Below are positions 10,836 to 37,211 of a DNA stretch of 64,000 bases, in pieces. The DNA lies in the NCBI GenBank assembly GCA_020284085.1, contig JACEVL010000837.1, positions 132,001 through 196,000 of the forward strand, read 5' to 3'. Numbering within the stretch: position 1 is the stretch's first letter; every line of letters starts with the position of its first letter. The position numbers and the translations under genes were made by a program. Under the pieces are notes generated by a model that worked only from the letters and a program-made list of their open reading frames with translations, was not told where the DNA came from and made no database searches. Source of the DNA: Aporrectodea caliginosa (lineage: Eukaryota > Annelida > Clitellata > Crassiclitellata > Lumbricidae).

Positions 10836-11094
10836 AGCCTACACTCCTCTCGCGTCTCAGATTCATAACTTCTGACTTTGCGGGCATGATAAAAAAGTAC
10901 TACAAATAAATTAAATAAGAGCCCTAAAGCCCAGTTGTATCAGATAATTCATCTATTAGTTACCGTCTAGGCTATAGTGTAAACTTAAGAGCGCTCGATC
11001 GTGCCCTGTGGTTGGCTTTCTAGTGGCGCTTTAGAAGTTTGGAGAGTATGATTAAAATAATATTATCACGATTATTGAGGGAGCTTGACAACCC

Positions 11095-11272
11095 GCTCTT
11101 CTTTTTGCCTCCTCTCGCCTCTACAGATCAGCGGTTCTCAATTTGTTTTAGCCCCAGGGGACCACATACTGCAATCAAACTTGAGACGACCACATACATC
11201 CTACAGCCTATCTCGACTAGGCTATTAAAGGCTATACACCTGAAATCCGTTCTCCATTTATTCATCAATCTC
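11095..11272. mobile_element. Copy-B-only insertion of about 180 bp
   Basis: Relative to copy A (gagcttgacaacccg running on to aggaccaggta at 3,795-3,835), copy B carries extra sequence with cagcggttctcaatttg and gggaccacatactgcaatc. Such 'gcggttctcaa ... ggaccacat' sequence is typical of small non-autonomous DNA elements. A clean duplication of the target was not found. Confidence 0.4.
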
Positions 11273-11454
11273 AAGGACCAGGTAATAACTAATTGATTAA
11301 ATGCCGTCGCTGGTTCAGACAATGACAGTTTCCCGATATATTTTACCATGATTGTCGATGGTGTTTTCCCTCGTAAACACTGCAGCCTTGAAACGCATGT
11401 ACAGCAGACTCTGATGGCTGATTTTCTGGAAAAGGCGCTATGTAAATAGTTCAC

Positions 11455-11567
11455 CTGCTTGGTGGCTGCGTGTGTTCTGGGTGCGGCCGTCGTCATGGCA
11501 ACGAATTCGGCCACTCCCTTACAGATGGGAGAGGTTTTTGGCGCCACAGGCCACGATGTCGTCTGCT
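11455..11567 (-). pseudogene. Relict duplicate of exon 5 (copy B side)
   Basis: Essentially identical to 3,980-4,092, including the 11-base shortening that breaks the frame. It lies downstream of the copy B terminal exon. Confidence 0.55.
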
Positions 11568-12609
11568 CTGGATATGATGCTATCTATCACGGGATGCTAG
11601 GCTATCTGTGGACGGATAGGCTCCACGTGTGTGCGTGGGCCCCGTCGCCGTTGTTTTGCTTTATAATACCCGATGAAATTGCAGTACACAATGACGTTTA
11701 GCATCATGTAGGCTGGCTGCTTTCAAGTAGCGCTATATATTAGCTCAATTAGGCTGCAATTACAATTACAATACATACAGCTATATAAACACATATATAT
11801 AATTATATATATATATATATATATATACAGTTGCTTCTTGTTCACATATATAAGTGACTTAAAACATGCAGTTGTATCATTGTATGCCATATACATGCAT
11901 GTAGGCGGCAGTAGGCATTATAGTTATATAGGGCCTATTATTATCCATTAGGCCTGCCTCATTTGTCCAGTACCACGTCATATTATCATGTGCAAACATT
12001 ATAAAATAAAAAATCACTATAGATACAAGATCGAGTTTTTCTGCATGTTTTCTTCCCAAAACCGAAACGAAAAATAAATAGCAATAATCGTGATTATGCA
12101 GTAATCATTATCATTGTGGTCAATTACGGCCAATGAAAGAGTTTATTTTAAAAATCTGTAGGAAATCTACTAGTATAATACTGAAATGTAATCTCTTACT
12201 GGGATCTTACAAGGCCTTCTAAATAGAGATTTAGAAGGCCGTGGATCTTACGGCTGATAGAATATCACCTAATGAGTCCTTTAACGTGGCGCTATACAAA
12301 TTTAACGATTACAGTACATTACAGACTCCGAAAATAGACTTTACATATAGGTGGATGTACCGCTATTGAACGGTACAAGGACTCGGCTGAAGTTTTAATT
12401 AGCAGCCTGAAATTGATATAGCCCACGTCGACACAGAAACAAACTGGGCCTAAAAGAGGCTCGGCCTATAATAGCCTAAATGCAAATAGGCGCTTATAGT
12501 CCTACACGACAGAACAAATAACCTACACGTAATAAAATGGTCGTAAAATGTCCTATAGTTTCTGCTCATGGTATATATGCCTACGCATTTCGGGCATTTC
12601 AGGCCTACA

Positions 12610-12850
12610 CATACAAACCCCCACACACACCTACACACACGCACACCTATACACGCATACATCTATACCCACATATGTATATACATGTACACATAATTAT
12701 GCATACATGCACACACATTATAGGCTATACAGATGTATAAATACATACACATATATACACACATACATATATATATACATATAGGCCTATGCATATATAC
12801 ATATATACATATACACATACATATATATGTATATATATATATATTGTATT
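12610..12850. repeat. (ATAC/ATAT)n microsatellite, copy B
   Basis: Shorter version of the 5,150-5,490 tract. Confidence 0.8.
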
Positions 12851-13057
12851 TGTATCCTTGCTGCAGTATAATACGGGCCTGTTTTGCAACATAATCTTGA
12901 CGTGTAGATCCGGAGTAATATTCAGTTGCAAGAGAAAGCTCTCTCGCTCCGAGTTGGATCCGATCCATATTTCAAAGGCGTGTAAAATAGACGAGGCTTT
13001 CGCGAGCGTATGTATACATGCCACACAGGCCTCGCCACATCATGGGCGCTCTGCTCT

Positions 13058-26336
<13,279 letters not shown>

Positions 26337-26530
26337 ATAGGCCTAGGCTTATGCAGACAGCATCGAGACCTGCGGACGCCAGCGGTCGATGCGAGGACGT
26401 CCTGGCCAACGTACCGTCTTCGTTATTAGGCTTATTGTCGGTTAATCATCTGTTGAAACAGTGGATCACGCTCGAAGGCTGGTTAAGTGACAGAGGAATA
26501 AACAAGAACACTGTTAGAATAAGAGTACGA
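26337..26530 (-). promoter_or_regulatory. Probable 5' leader/promoter side of the QT-motif gene
   Basis: Moderately CpG-rich (gacgccagcggtcgatgcg). Contains stops in the coding frame, so it is either leader or intron. No TATA box or clear upstream exon seen. Confidence 0.3.
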
Positions 26531-26614
26531 TAATGACCTCCCGCCCTCAGTTCACTCTACGATTCTTACTACAGGCCCTGCTGCATCTCCCCGCTGTCTT
26601 AAACATTGTCCTTT

Positions 26615-26715
26615 TATTTGGTACCCTCGCACTGGGAGCGCCTCTCATTGGTCTGCACTGCGAGAGGCGCTTTAGAAATTTTCAAATAGGCCTACAATAC
26701 AATACAACACAACAA
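26615..26715 (+). repeat. LINE 3' end remnant with (TACAA)n tail
   Basis: cactgggagcgcctctcatt and gagaggcgctttagaaattt lead into tacaatacaatacaac. Same family as 40,340. From 26,720 to 27,370 nothing else was recognised. Confidence 0.55.
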
Positions 26716-27374
26716 GAACATACACTTCCTGTCTGTCCATGTTGTGCCTGACTGACCGCTTCTGTGTTGGTGTCCACGCTTGGCTTTCTTGGGCGCTCAA
26801 GATTTTCGATAATTTATTGCGTTTTACGATAGCTAATTATTCACCATCACTATCGTACGTCGTCATGGGCCACAGTTGTCAACCGGCCACCGTTGTCAAC
26901 GGGTGAGCAGCTAAGGCCTAAATGTTGTCAAAAGAAATGAGGTTGTCCGGTCTAAATCTAAACCCCTTCTGGGTGCTATTCCTATGTTGCGAAAACGTTA
27001 GGGTGGAGGCTCCATTGCGTTGGCAGTTTAGGTAACTCCTGACAAGACAAGGTTCAGATTAACGCAACCGTTGTACCTTTTTGTGGTCATATGCTGGCGC
27101 TTTACCCTAACCAGAGGGCATTAATTGGGAAAGTGCTTTAAACTATTAACCAGTTTTCCCCACTAAACCTGAGCAGTTGTAAGTGAAAGACATAGTAACC
27201 GTCTCTGAGGAGGCTCGAAAACATACCCTCCACGTTACCAGATGAGCGCTCCAATTAACGAAGCGCCTACCAGTACCATGTCCCACTCTAGCCCCTCTGA
27301 TCCTCTGGCAACCGGACTCGGACCTCCTTCTGATCACCCTGTGGACAACAGTCACAACACCTCTGACTCGATGC

Positions 27375-27455
27375 AGCGCTCGTGAATAAACTGTTGCCCT
27401 GCGCTTGGCTTTAGAGTTGCGCTCTAGAAGTTTGGAGGGTTACGATTAGGACTCT
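27375..27455 (+). repeat. LINE 3' end remnant (gcgctcgtgaa family)
   Basis: cagcgctcgtgaataaactg, cgcttggctttagagttgcg, tctagaagtttggagg, ttacgatta. See 3,680. Confidence 0.55.
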
Positions 27456-27894
27456 TTCGCTCCATAGATTTCTTTTCTTGCCCAATTGGTCCCATTCAAG
27501 ATACAATTGCTCCATGCATTTACCTCTTACCCACAAGTCTGTCCCCCAACTGGCCAAGACTATATCTCCCATTGAAGATACATTTTCCCGAAACATTTTA
27601 TTTCGGCCCATCGGTATAGGCCGCTTAAAATCGCCCTTCAGAACTTCGTAAAAGGCGCTATATAATAAATATCCAGATAGGCCATACTTACATTACCAGA
27701 TACGCCATTCCTTCGGACACGCTTCTCCCTACTTCAAACGATAATTAAAATTCACTAACGAATTAAACTAAACTCGTATAACTGCACCTGTTCGTTCTTC
27801 AAGCGGAGGCGATCTGAAGACGGACGCTTATTTGTTTGTGAGACTCGAACACCGTAGAGCGCTAACAACGCTTAGCTATGGGCGGGAGTTTGGT

Positions 27895-28345
27895 AACTGC
27901 AGGAGATACATAGAAACAGAGAGAGCAACACACAGCCAGAGATACGTAGAGATAGAGAGATGTATATAGAGAGATACATAGAGGTACACCGACGGAGAGA
28001 GATACACAGAGACAGGGAGAGATACAGAAAATATACACAGAGATATACAGACAGAGTTGCAGAGACGGAGACAGATAGACAGAGACATATATAGAGACAG
28101 AGAAATATGGAGATAGATACACAGATGGAAAGAGATACATAGATATACACAGATACACAGAGACAGAGAGATACATGGAAATGGAGACATAAAGCTACAC
28201 AGAGACACAGATACATAAAGAGATACAGAGCACTGACTTTGTCTTCTTTGTCTGCCTTATCTGGAGTGGGGAGGGAGTGAGGGTAGACGAGGCTACAGAC
28301 AGACAGACAGAGAGACAGACACAGACAGACAGACAGACAGGAGCC
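27895..28345. repeat. (GAGATACACA)-type minisatellite ending in (ACAG)n
   Basis: Irregular agagatacacagagacag words, then pure cagacagacag at 28,295-28,340. Cys/Ser/Leu frames on the minus strand are artefacts. Confidence 0.85.
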
Positions 28346-28844
28346 ACACATCAACAGCTATAAGCCACACGTCATAGATAAAGAATATTTTTATGCCCTA
28401 TCAACTGCATAATATTATTATTATAACAATTGCAAACAACTCCATGTATGTATGTATGTATGTATTGATATCTGTATGCATGCATGTAACATTGTAAGTG
28501 TGCATGAATATATGCATTTATGCATGCATGTAAGCATGTCCACTGGACATCTCAATGAGTAGCAATTGAGTGTTTGTTAGAAGCAAAGGACTTTAAGAGG
28601 GTCTAAAGTCGGTTGCTTGCGCTATACCACTAAACATCATTAGCATAACCAAGTAGGCCTACACATAATATTATAGGCACGTCTTAAGTCAGACACTAAA
28701 ACAAAAGCGCTGCTGTATATTATGTAAGCTTATGCACACATTATGCTGTGTATATTATGACTGCGAATGATCCAAAGCTTAGCAATTGACCGTCAATGTC
28801 CTTCAACTTTAGACTGCTCTGCTTCAACTTGCTTAAAAAACGAC

Positions 28845-29010
28845 TTTGTTGTCTTTGGATCTGTTTTCTTTGGCTTTGTTTTCTTTGATTTTGTTTTCTT
28901 TGAATTTGTTTTCTTTGATTTTGTTTTCTTTGACTTTGTTTCCTTTGATTTCCTATGCCTTTGTTTCTCTCACTTTTTCTTTGGCCCTGCTTTCTTTTAC
29001 TTTGTTTTCT
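28845..29010. repeat. 15-bp minisatellite (ttttctttgattttg)
   Basis: About ten units. Its minus frame reads as QRKQNQRKQ, which is repeat-coded. Confidence 0.85.
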
Positions 29011-29229
29011 GTGACCTAACGAATGTCGATCGGGCTTTGCAAAAGCCCGGAACGAATCCACTTAAAAGTCCTATCACTAACCTACAACTCTCTACAAAAT
29101 ACTCGCAGCCCAGATATGTCTTCAGCGAACTCTTCACCATTCAGCAGCTCTACCCGATCGTCTGCTGTCTCAGTGTTTCTCGATCCCCGGTCATTAGGCT
29201 ACTCATCTCAAGTTCTCCAACCGAGTCAT

Positions 29230-29590
29230 CTCCAACACCGGAACGATCTTCCTCCTGAATTCCGCACTTTTTCGGTTTCTCCACCATCACTGCCAATCAC
29301 CCACCATCGTTAGCCTCAGGCTCCTCTATCCATAACCCATCGGGCTTTCCACTCAAAACTAAAGTCCCACCTCTTCAAGAACTCTTACCCCAATTCTCGA
29401 CCTAAACGACACCCGCTTTAACAGCTACTCCGCCTCTTCTGACCCTCTGGAAACCGGACTCGGACCTCCTTCGGACTAACCTCCTTTTGAACAACCCCTC
29501 TGACTCGACTCAGCGCTCGTGAATAGGCTGGTGCTCTGCGCTTGGCTATTGAGATACGTTTGCGAAAGTTTGGAGTTAACGATTACGATT
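29230..29590 (+). mobile_element. LINE 3' fragment (C-terminal end plus tail)
   Basis: Frames with NDLPPEFRTFSV and AFHSKLKSHLFKNSYP, typical of the end of L2/CR1 ORF2, followed by the gcgctcgtgaa 3' end. Frames are broken. Confidence 0.55.
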
Positions 29591-29929
29591 TTAAACCACA
29601 GCTTTGATTGATGCCTTGCGTATTACGATAACGCGCTATAGAAGACTTTAGAAGTTATTATGTACGTATGTATGCATGAATGCATGTGTGTAATGTGTGT
29701 ATATTTATCTAGACACCATGTACTAAAGCGACTCTTTAAAAGTACGCCACAAAATCGCTACCTGCATCAACCTAAATTATGTTTAAAACTTTAAGGTATT
29801 AAGAACAGACAAGAAAAAGGTGCGCGAGGAACCAAGAGCCACCACTGGCGAGCTCCCGCAGACATGCAGAGCCAAACCGACGGATTCCTATCCACAGTTG
29901 ATAGCAGACATCACGTGCGGAGTTCCTGG

Positions 29930-30355
29930 ACTACGCAGTTCCTATAGGTGTTGCTGGACTATCCTAGGAGTTCCCGTACTATGCAATTCCCAGGAGTTCC
30001 TGGACTATGCAGTTATTAGGAGTTCCCGGACTACAAAGTTCCTAGGGGTTCCTGGACTACGAAGTTTGTATGAGTTGTAGGACTATACGCACTTCCTATA
30101 TGATTTCCGCAACTACGCAGTTCCCAGTAGTTCCTAGACTATACGCAGTTCCTAGGAGTTGCTGGACTATGCAATTCCCAGGAGTTCCTGAACTATGTAG
30201 TTCCTAGGAGTTCCCGGACTACAAAATTCCTAGGAGTTCCTAGACTAGGAAGTTCCTAGGAGTTCTAGGACTACGCAGTTCCTATGATTTCCTCAACTAC
30301 GCAGTTCCTAGTAGTTCCGGGACTATACGCAGTTCCTAGGAGTTCCTAAACTACG
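29930..30355. repeat. Minisatellite of about 27-bp units (agttcctaggagttcctgga)
   Basis: About 15 units of agttcctaggagttcctgga and ctacg with scattered variants. Each unit contains a near-palindromic ttcctaggag. Confidence 0.9.
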
Positions 30356-31170
30356 CGTCAAAGAAGACGTGACAACAGTCAACATCGCTCGCTATACGTA
30401 CGTGAACCCGAAATTGATAAAGAATATAAATTTACATAACCTGCATGTAGGTAGCGAAGTTAGGAAGGCAGGTTGCCATTTATTCATCATGCAAACGGAA
30501 TAATTAGAACACATACATCTACATCTGTGCACACTTAAACACAGCATAGCCTACACCACATCATTCAATGCATACATATACACGTAAACATGAAAACACA
30601 AATTAGCGCTGGCCTTCATTCCATGCTAACTCTGGGTGCCACCCGTACCTGATTTGGGAGAGGGAGAAGGGGGGTGTAACTGTTTGTGCGGACGGGGGAG
30701 GGTCTACTCGGAAATAGACAAGGAAGAAGACAATTATCTGGCTTAATACACTTTCTATGCAACGTACACGTCTCGATTGATCGATAAGTCAACCCGATAA
30801 AGAAGCACAATCATACCACATATTTACAGACAATAATACATACATATACGGCTGATAAAAGCAAATGTCCATGAAAACACCCACCACACACACACACCCA
30901 CCCACACACACACACACACACACTCGGACGCACGCACGCACGCACGCACGCATTTACAAATAAAAGAACACATTACCGTATATGTAGATGACATATTTGT
31001 GCATCTGAAAACAAGCATATATACCGGTACATACATAGCCTACATACTCATTTCCAGATGCATCGGCAAGAGGCAGAGCATGTGCCTGCATACTGGTGTT
31101 GCTAATTCAAGAACTTCATTTCCATACATAAACTTCCGTAAGAGCAACTAATAACACAATGCTCTCTCAG
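30356..31170. other. No gene seen; short CA/ACGC microsatellite at 30,880-30,955
   Basis: AT-rich unique sequence with (ca)n then (acgc)n. Nothing coding. Confidence 0.4.
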
Positions 31171-31176
31171 TGCTTG

Positions 31177-31238
31177 CCCTGTGTATGGACCGTGTTAGCC
31201 CGAGCATCATGTTCGGGCTAGCACGGTCCATACACGGG
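31177..31238. repeat. Strong inverted repeat (hairpin)
   Basis: Arms gtgtatggaccgtgttagcc and ggctagcacggtccatacac pair almost perfectly around a short loop (cgagcatcatgttcg, itself partly palindromic). Arm length is about 26 bases. Confidence 0.75.
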
Positions 31239-32074
31239 GGACCTTAAATGTCGTGACACCCATTCAAATGGGCAGCAGTGGTGAATGATCTCACCTCATC
31301 AATTAACTGAAAAATGGACAGGTCAAAGAAGTCCTACAGTCGCTATTGTAAAACGTGTAAATTTACATTTATATTTTTTGTCACTTCGATAATTTCTGCA
31401 GCTAACTTCGCATAAATGATGAAGGTGTTTGGCATATTAACACAACTGATTATGTATGTATGTAAGTGTATGAATTAATCACCTTATATATACATGGACA
31501 ATGAGACATAAACTCATGTATTGTTGAGTGAAAGTGGTTTTGTAAAAAAGGTGGGAAGCCAAAAATAACCCAGCAGAACTGAGAAAATCTGTCATTTAAT
31601 TCCGTTAAACGCAGCAATACAGACATCGCTAACTGCACATGTATTGGAACTGTATTTATTTATTTACCCAACACTTCTTTGCAGAGTCAAATTTTAGCAA
31701 AAAGTGAAGTTAAGCTTAAAGTCAGTAAAAACTGTTTCTAAATCAACATGACTTACAGAAAGATCGCACAGACTATGAGGGAAAAGATCGTCCAAAATGG
31801 GATATGAAGGTTAAGCATAAATACTTCACATTAACTTACAAGTTATAGATTCATATTAACTTATGTTATGGGTTACAACTAAAATTAATAATGCAGCACA
31901 ATAATAGGATAGGCTACAGATAAAAACAAACTCACAATCCAAAACTCCAATCTTCAGTTCACAAGTAGGCTACATGTAAATTAAATTTAACAAACTATTA
32001 ATGTATGAATTTTCACTGAAATCTGTATAATTCTTATTGCTTTCCTTTTACTACATGGAACATTCTCCCCAAAC

Positions 32075-32260
32075 ATGTGAAGAATGTGCCATCTCTGGAG
32101 ACATTTAAATCACAGCTCAAGACTTATCTTTTTAAACTATCTTATTACTATCATTGACTTTTTGAACTCATGTATAGCACCCTTTCCTTCTGCCTCGGCT
32201 GAGCTACGGCACTATACAAATCGTCTTATTATTTTTATTATTATTATTAGGCTATTAGTT
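32075..32260 (+). mobile_element. LINE 3' end with (ATT)n tail
   Basis: Frame NVPSLETFKSQLKTYLFKL (typical LINE C-terminus), stop, then a gcactatacaaat tail and attattatt. Between 31,240 and 32,070 nothing else was recognised. Confidence 0.5.
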
Positions 32261-32389
32261 GAGCCAGTCTGGATGCAGTTTAACTGTTGACTGTGGATAT
32301 TAGTCAAAGACTAGCAAAAGCTTGCCTACAAACTTACTTACAGTAGTCAGTGTAGATTCATTCTTAATAATTCGTTTGTCAACGGGCAG

Positions 32390-32670
32390 GGAGATGATCG
32401 AATGGTAACACGCTGGCACGATGATCAGATGGACGCAGGTTCGATATCCGCTAGCCCACAAGGTTCACTCAGCATTCCACTCCCCAGAGGCGATGGTAAA
32501 ATGAACAGTAGGACAGATGGGTACCATGCCGACAGATGGGTGCCATGCAGGCTGAAATACTGTTAAATTCGACTCCTGTTGAGCTTGTTATCATCTGTTA
32601 CTACTACATCATGGAATCTTACTGCTTATACTGTACTTGTCAGTTTGAATTAATAAACGAATATTATTCA
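32390..32670 (+). repeat. tRNA-derived SINE, cagtttgaattaataaacga tail family
   Basis: Head with ggtaacacgctggcacgatg, B-box-like ggttcgatatcc, body gaggcgatggtaaaatgaac and gttaaattcgactcctgttg, then the tail. Confidence 0.7.
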
Positions 32671-33399
32671 TAATGTCATCTTCTGGAGATTAACAAAGTA
32701 CAGTGTGGATGCATTAACATGAAGTCATCGGGGACATGCCTCATTATACAGCGCGTGAACCAGGCCATGCATATAAAAGATAATGCTGTAAAGTCAATAT
32801 TAAGAGTTACACTTCAATTCGAATATGGCATGCTAACCAGTCTGGCATGTTAAATTAATAGCTTTGGGGGACATAACACCACTTCCATTTCGTAAACCAG
32901 GAGCTTGTAAACGAGTCCACACTACCTTGTTTATATGACAAGGAGGTCCAGTCCTACACCCAAATGAAGTCGGACAACGACATTGCCTCAGCAGAATGGA
33001 ATATAAAATATTAGGCAGAATTTGCCTTACAAAAATGTGTTAAAAACAGGTTTCTGTTTATCTGAAACTCCAGAACCCCTTCAGAAACCGCTTGCCTGCA
33101 AACTGGTCAGATATGTAGGGGCACATCACGCAGTTATTCATTGTTAATTAGCCACTTCTATACTGCCGGTGTCTAAGGAACAAGGCGCCAACCGATGGTG
33201 CCCAAAAACAAAGCAGTAATCTGGTCAATATCCAGAGTATCAGTCACTAAGATAAAGACAGTCTACGGTAGATTAGCAGTTTGAATAAGGTAAGTCTTAA
33301 GACAAACGGTGTCAAGAACAGGCGCCAACCTTCAGCAGAATGAGCATGTACAAGCAAATGAGTTTGAACATCCATGCCATCTCTCCCATTGTTAATGGG

Positions 33400-33590
33400 A
33401 ATTCGTCGGTTGGCTCTACGTGTGTGTGTGTGGGACCATCATAAGTGACTCTTTCTAGTTTACTGTGCACTGTTTTGCTACATGATGTAATAGTGCAGTT
33501 GCAAATGACATTTAACATCATATAGACCAGTGCAGAGAAGCGCTTTTGTGAGATACTTAAAAATGCGCTATATTAATTGTGTCCTGATAC
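33400..33590 (+). repeat. Diverged copy of the 4,130-4,300 dispersed repeat
   Basis: ttggctctacgtgtgtgtg, gcagttgcaaatgac, atttaacatcatatag and tgcgctatattaatt align in order with 4,130-4,300. Confidence 0.4.
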
Positions 33591-33599
33591 AAACATACA

Positions 33600-36036
33600 T
33601 GACATGTGGCAACCCTAGGCACATGGAAAGTGAAAACGGAAAATAATAGCAAGTGGCAACTTAACACTACAGCATTTGAGGCAACTAACAGCTCAAGTGA
33701 ATCAAAAAACGGCAAGGTAACATGAGCAAGATGCGGTTCAATGCACAGAACCAGAACGTGATAAGAATGGAAGAATTTATTTTGAATTCAGAACTTAGAA
33801 CTACACCCCAGTTCTTCAAGTCGGTTACGATTTCTAGCACTTGTAATCGATCACAACAAAGGATGTCATATGACCGTTGAGAGCACTGTCACACAATTCC
33901 AGTTGTGAAAATTAGTAAATTTCCTGAATCTTGTTTGACCTTGCAAAGCAGAGAAATGACTAGAAATTGACTTTATGACATTACTGCATATCAGTCAACC
34001 AACAAGTCTAAGAAATTATGTACAGCCAGAAAATATTACTAATATTTTCATATATTGTGAGCTGTCATTAAGTAATATTGTATTATCTTGAGATAGCATG
34101 CATTGAAATGACTATAAAACTTATGCTGAGATACTTCAAGTAACAAAGTAATAGTTCGAGATGAAACTACTCTGTCGAGATACTTTAACTAATTAAAGAT
34201 ATTATTTTAAATACATGTAGTATCCTAATACCTTGCCACAATGTAATGAAAATGGTAATAATTCCTGAGACTGTCACCAACTAGTCCTGTACCAATTTAA
34301 GCCAACTAATATGGTTATATTCCGAGACAGCGTAACTAATATACATAGTACATTAGTAATATTCTACACATTAGTAATATTTGATAATTGGCACATTTAC
34401 TAGGTTGAGGAGCTTAGCAACAGAGCCAAGGAGCTTGTCCTATGTGTGCAGAAATCATCCTCCCAAGCATGCCACCAAGCCATATGGTATTGCCGTGCAA
34501 TATTTAAGGTGCTATTATCATACGATATGTGTGTTGAATGTCCCAACGTGATAATCCTATGAATTTATCCAAGAGTTACTTTGCAAAAGAAAAAAGTGTT
34601 ACCCAACCTACTACTACAGGATGCATTCTAACTCAACTGTGCCAACAGTACATACAGCTCCAGAGAAAACAGTTTAAGTAGCCGTAACAAAGTGGATATT
34701 TATAAAACGCCTTTGAGAGATTTCCAAAAGCAGCTATATAAAATCAAATACATACAAATTGGCGAAATATTTTAAGCGCATCTTCAGCATCAGAAAAGTC
34801 AAGTCCTGCTTATTTACAAGTGCAGAAAAAAGACAAATTCGCTGAGGTTGAAACCGAGTCACATTTTACCAGTTAGTTCAAGTCAAGGGCAAATCTAGCG
34901 GGTGGCAGAATTTATAATGTGGGTGATCAAGCTTTGTAAACTCAACCATGTTTCTCTTTTTCAAACAGAAAAACTGTTTGTAATTGGTGATAAGTTGTTC
35001 TACTGAGTTCATGACAATGTATAATCTGTATGGACCATGCAACAACATTAACTACATTGTCCAGTACATTCTGCTCGATAATTTAAGTTACTATTTATAA
35101 ATTTTACACATACTTAAATATAAGCGATCTGCATAAACCAAATACCATTTAGTACTCAGAAAACTTTGTACCCAGTAAGTGGTTTATAAGTCTCAGAGAG
35201 ACTACATAAAAGTTGATGTATACGTACATGTAAAAACACACACGTCGGGTCTAGCATTTAAAAACCCTTCACACGACACACATAGGGCGGCTGAAGCAAA
35301 TCACACAGTCTCTCATGGGTTGCATGCTTTGACAAATGTAATGCGAATGTTGAAACGCTGAAACTATGCCCCAGTGCCGCAGTTTTATCATGTAGCCATT
35401 GGGCAAATCTCAATTACATCACTAAAGAAAGGAAAGAACGAATTTCACATTCAACACCTGCTGTATACTTTGAGAGGATCTTACAAGATGAAACACAAAT
35501 TCCAAAACATACACACATGCATTCCAATATTCAAGTTTAAAATTCAAAAACTGCACTTGTAAAACAACCTTAGGCAAGACAAATTTCCGATCTACCTAAG
35601 TTGCACACATTAAGATCTGTTAGAAAGACATGCTTTAGTGCCTCTGAGAAGTTTTAAAAAGTTTTTATACAAACAACCAGATATACACATACAAATTGAT
35701 AAAGTTTGAAACTATTGCACTAAAAACTATTTAATTTAATTAAAAACATTGTTGAGAGTTGCAGATGCAATCTTCATCCGACTAACAAATAATGCTTTCA
35801 AGACGATCATTTAAATACCCAATTACCCAGCTGTAATTAAGGTGATATTCAATTTAATAACTTATACTTTCAAGACCATCATTGATAGCCATCGTCTTTT
35901 TTAAGTTGATTATAAGCTATAAATTGGAGCAATGCAGAAAGTAAAGAGGACATTGAAACTTTATATGGTGCCATTACAAGTAAACTCCTCCGTGATGGTC
36001 TTTTCTTCTCAATGAGAACCTATAATTGTACTGATA
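33600..36036. other. AT-rich unique-looking sequence, no gene seen
   Basis: No frame, RNA or repeat family recognised. The longest block in the window without obvious repeats. Confidence 0.4.
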
Positions 36037-36044
36037 GTCTGAAA

Positions 36045-36488
36045 TAGGGTTGTTAATATCGGTTTTTTTTGCAAACCGATTATCGGTTTTAGAAATCCGA
36101 TTTTAAACCGATTATCGTTTTTTATTGGCCTTCATAGAAAATTTAATATATTATCATATAATGCAAGTTACTGAAAACCGATAATCGCTATGTACGGTAA
36201 CGTACATACACGTACGGGGTTCTACTATTACCTCGTTGGCTGTGGAAGACCACTTTATATACAGGCAATAATAGGTCCCTGTGGGGGTTCTACTATTACC
36301 TCGTTGGCTGTGGAAGTATCCGTTTATATATAAGAGGCAATAATACGTCGCTGTGGGGGTTCTACTATTACCTCGTTGGCTGTGGAAGACTCCGTTTTAT
36401 ATATGAGGCAGAATTCGATAATCGGTTTGTCAATAATGAAAACCCCTGAAACCGATAATCGGATTTCGATTATCGTTTAACATCCCTA
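36045..36488. mobile_element. hAT-like MITE with perfect 8-bp target duplication
   Basis: 444 bp. Ends tagggttgttaatatcgg and gattatcgtttaacatcccta. Flanked on both sides by gtctgaaa. Terminal thirds are built of ccgattatcgg words; the middle (36,214-36,415) holds three tandem copies of a unit of about 70 bp starting ggttctactattacctcg. Confidence 0.85.
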
Positions 36489-37013
36489 GTCTGAAACTAA
36501 TCAATTATAAATTATTATTACTATTGGAAAAATATTAATATGAAAATGTGTAATGCGCAGTCTTACCACAATGTGTATCCAACCTAAGACAATGTGTACT
36601 GTGGGGTCAGAGGGAACATCCCTCACAGTTTCATACCATACCTTCTACAATATGATGCATTTTCACCATTCTTACCCCCACATTCCCACAATTACTTTGA
36701 ACCACAAATCTGACCCCGGTTGAGGCAAAACATAAAACAAATTAAAAATGTTTGTGTAATTATTTGGACGACTCTGAAAACTGTATATACTGTATTTCAA
36801 AGTTGTCGGCATTCAGAATAAATTGCAGTATATGCACGTCGACTCGACGAGGAATTAGTCTATAGTTAACTTCAGAAAGAAAGTCCTTTAACAGATTATT
36901 ATTCGTCACTGTTTTGGACATGGCACAGGATGAATGCAGGCTGGACCGAACAAAAAGCAGTGGATAGCGAACAAATGAACGAACGAACGACCAAGGAAGG
37001 TCGGTTGGTCTAT

Positions 37014-37211
37014 TTATTGATGCTGATGCGCAAATGGATTCTTGAGAAAAGGGGCCTTGAAGTTGGCCTTGACCGCTTGAGGTTTTGAGTGGTGGAAACC
37101 GGGGAATGCCGACGCAGTGGCGGATGACGTGGATGTCGTCGTCGACGTATCCATCACTTCTTCCGCGGTAGCTTCGTCGATTCTTGAATGGTTGGCAAAA
37201 GGAAGAAAACC
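37014..37211 (-). CDS. Candidate terminal exon, possibly of the S6 kinase gene
   Basis: Acceptor ccagttcag, then 65 residues (GFLPFANHSRIDEATAEEVM, DTSTTTSTSSATASAFPGFH, ending NPFAHQHQ) and a TAA that overlaps an AATAAA. Coding-like composition in an otherwise non-coding stretch. EEVMDTS resembles the EQMDVTMS stretch of the vertebrate p70S6K tail, and this is the next plausible minus-strand coding exon downstream of the kinase. However, it starts in phase 0 while the last certain kinase exon ends in phase 2, so at least one exon is missing, and the gap is 15 kb. It may equally end another gene. Confidence 0.35.
   Translation of the reverse strand, partial: GFLPFANHSRIDEATAEEVMDTSTTTSTSSATASAFPGFHHSKPQAVKANFKAPFLKNPFAHQHQ

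Noticed and set aside
29930..30355. CRISPR-like regular array
   Set aside because: Units abut without unique spacers and the genome is eukaryotic; it is a minisatellite.
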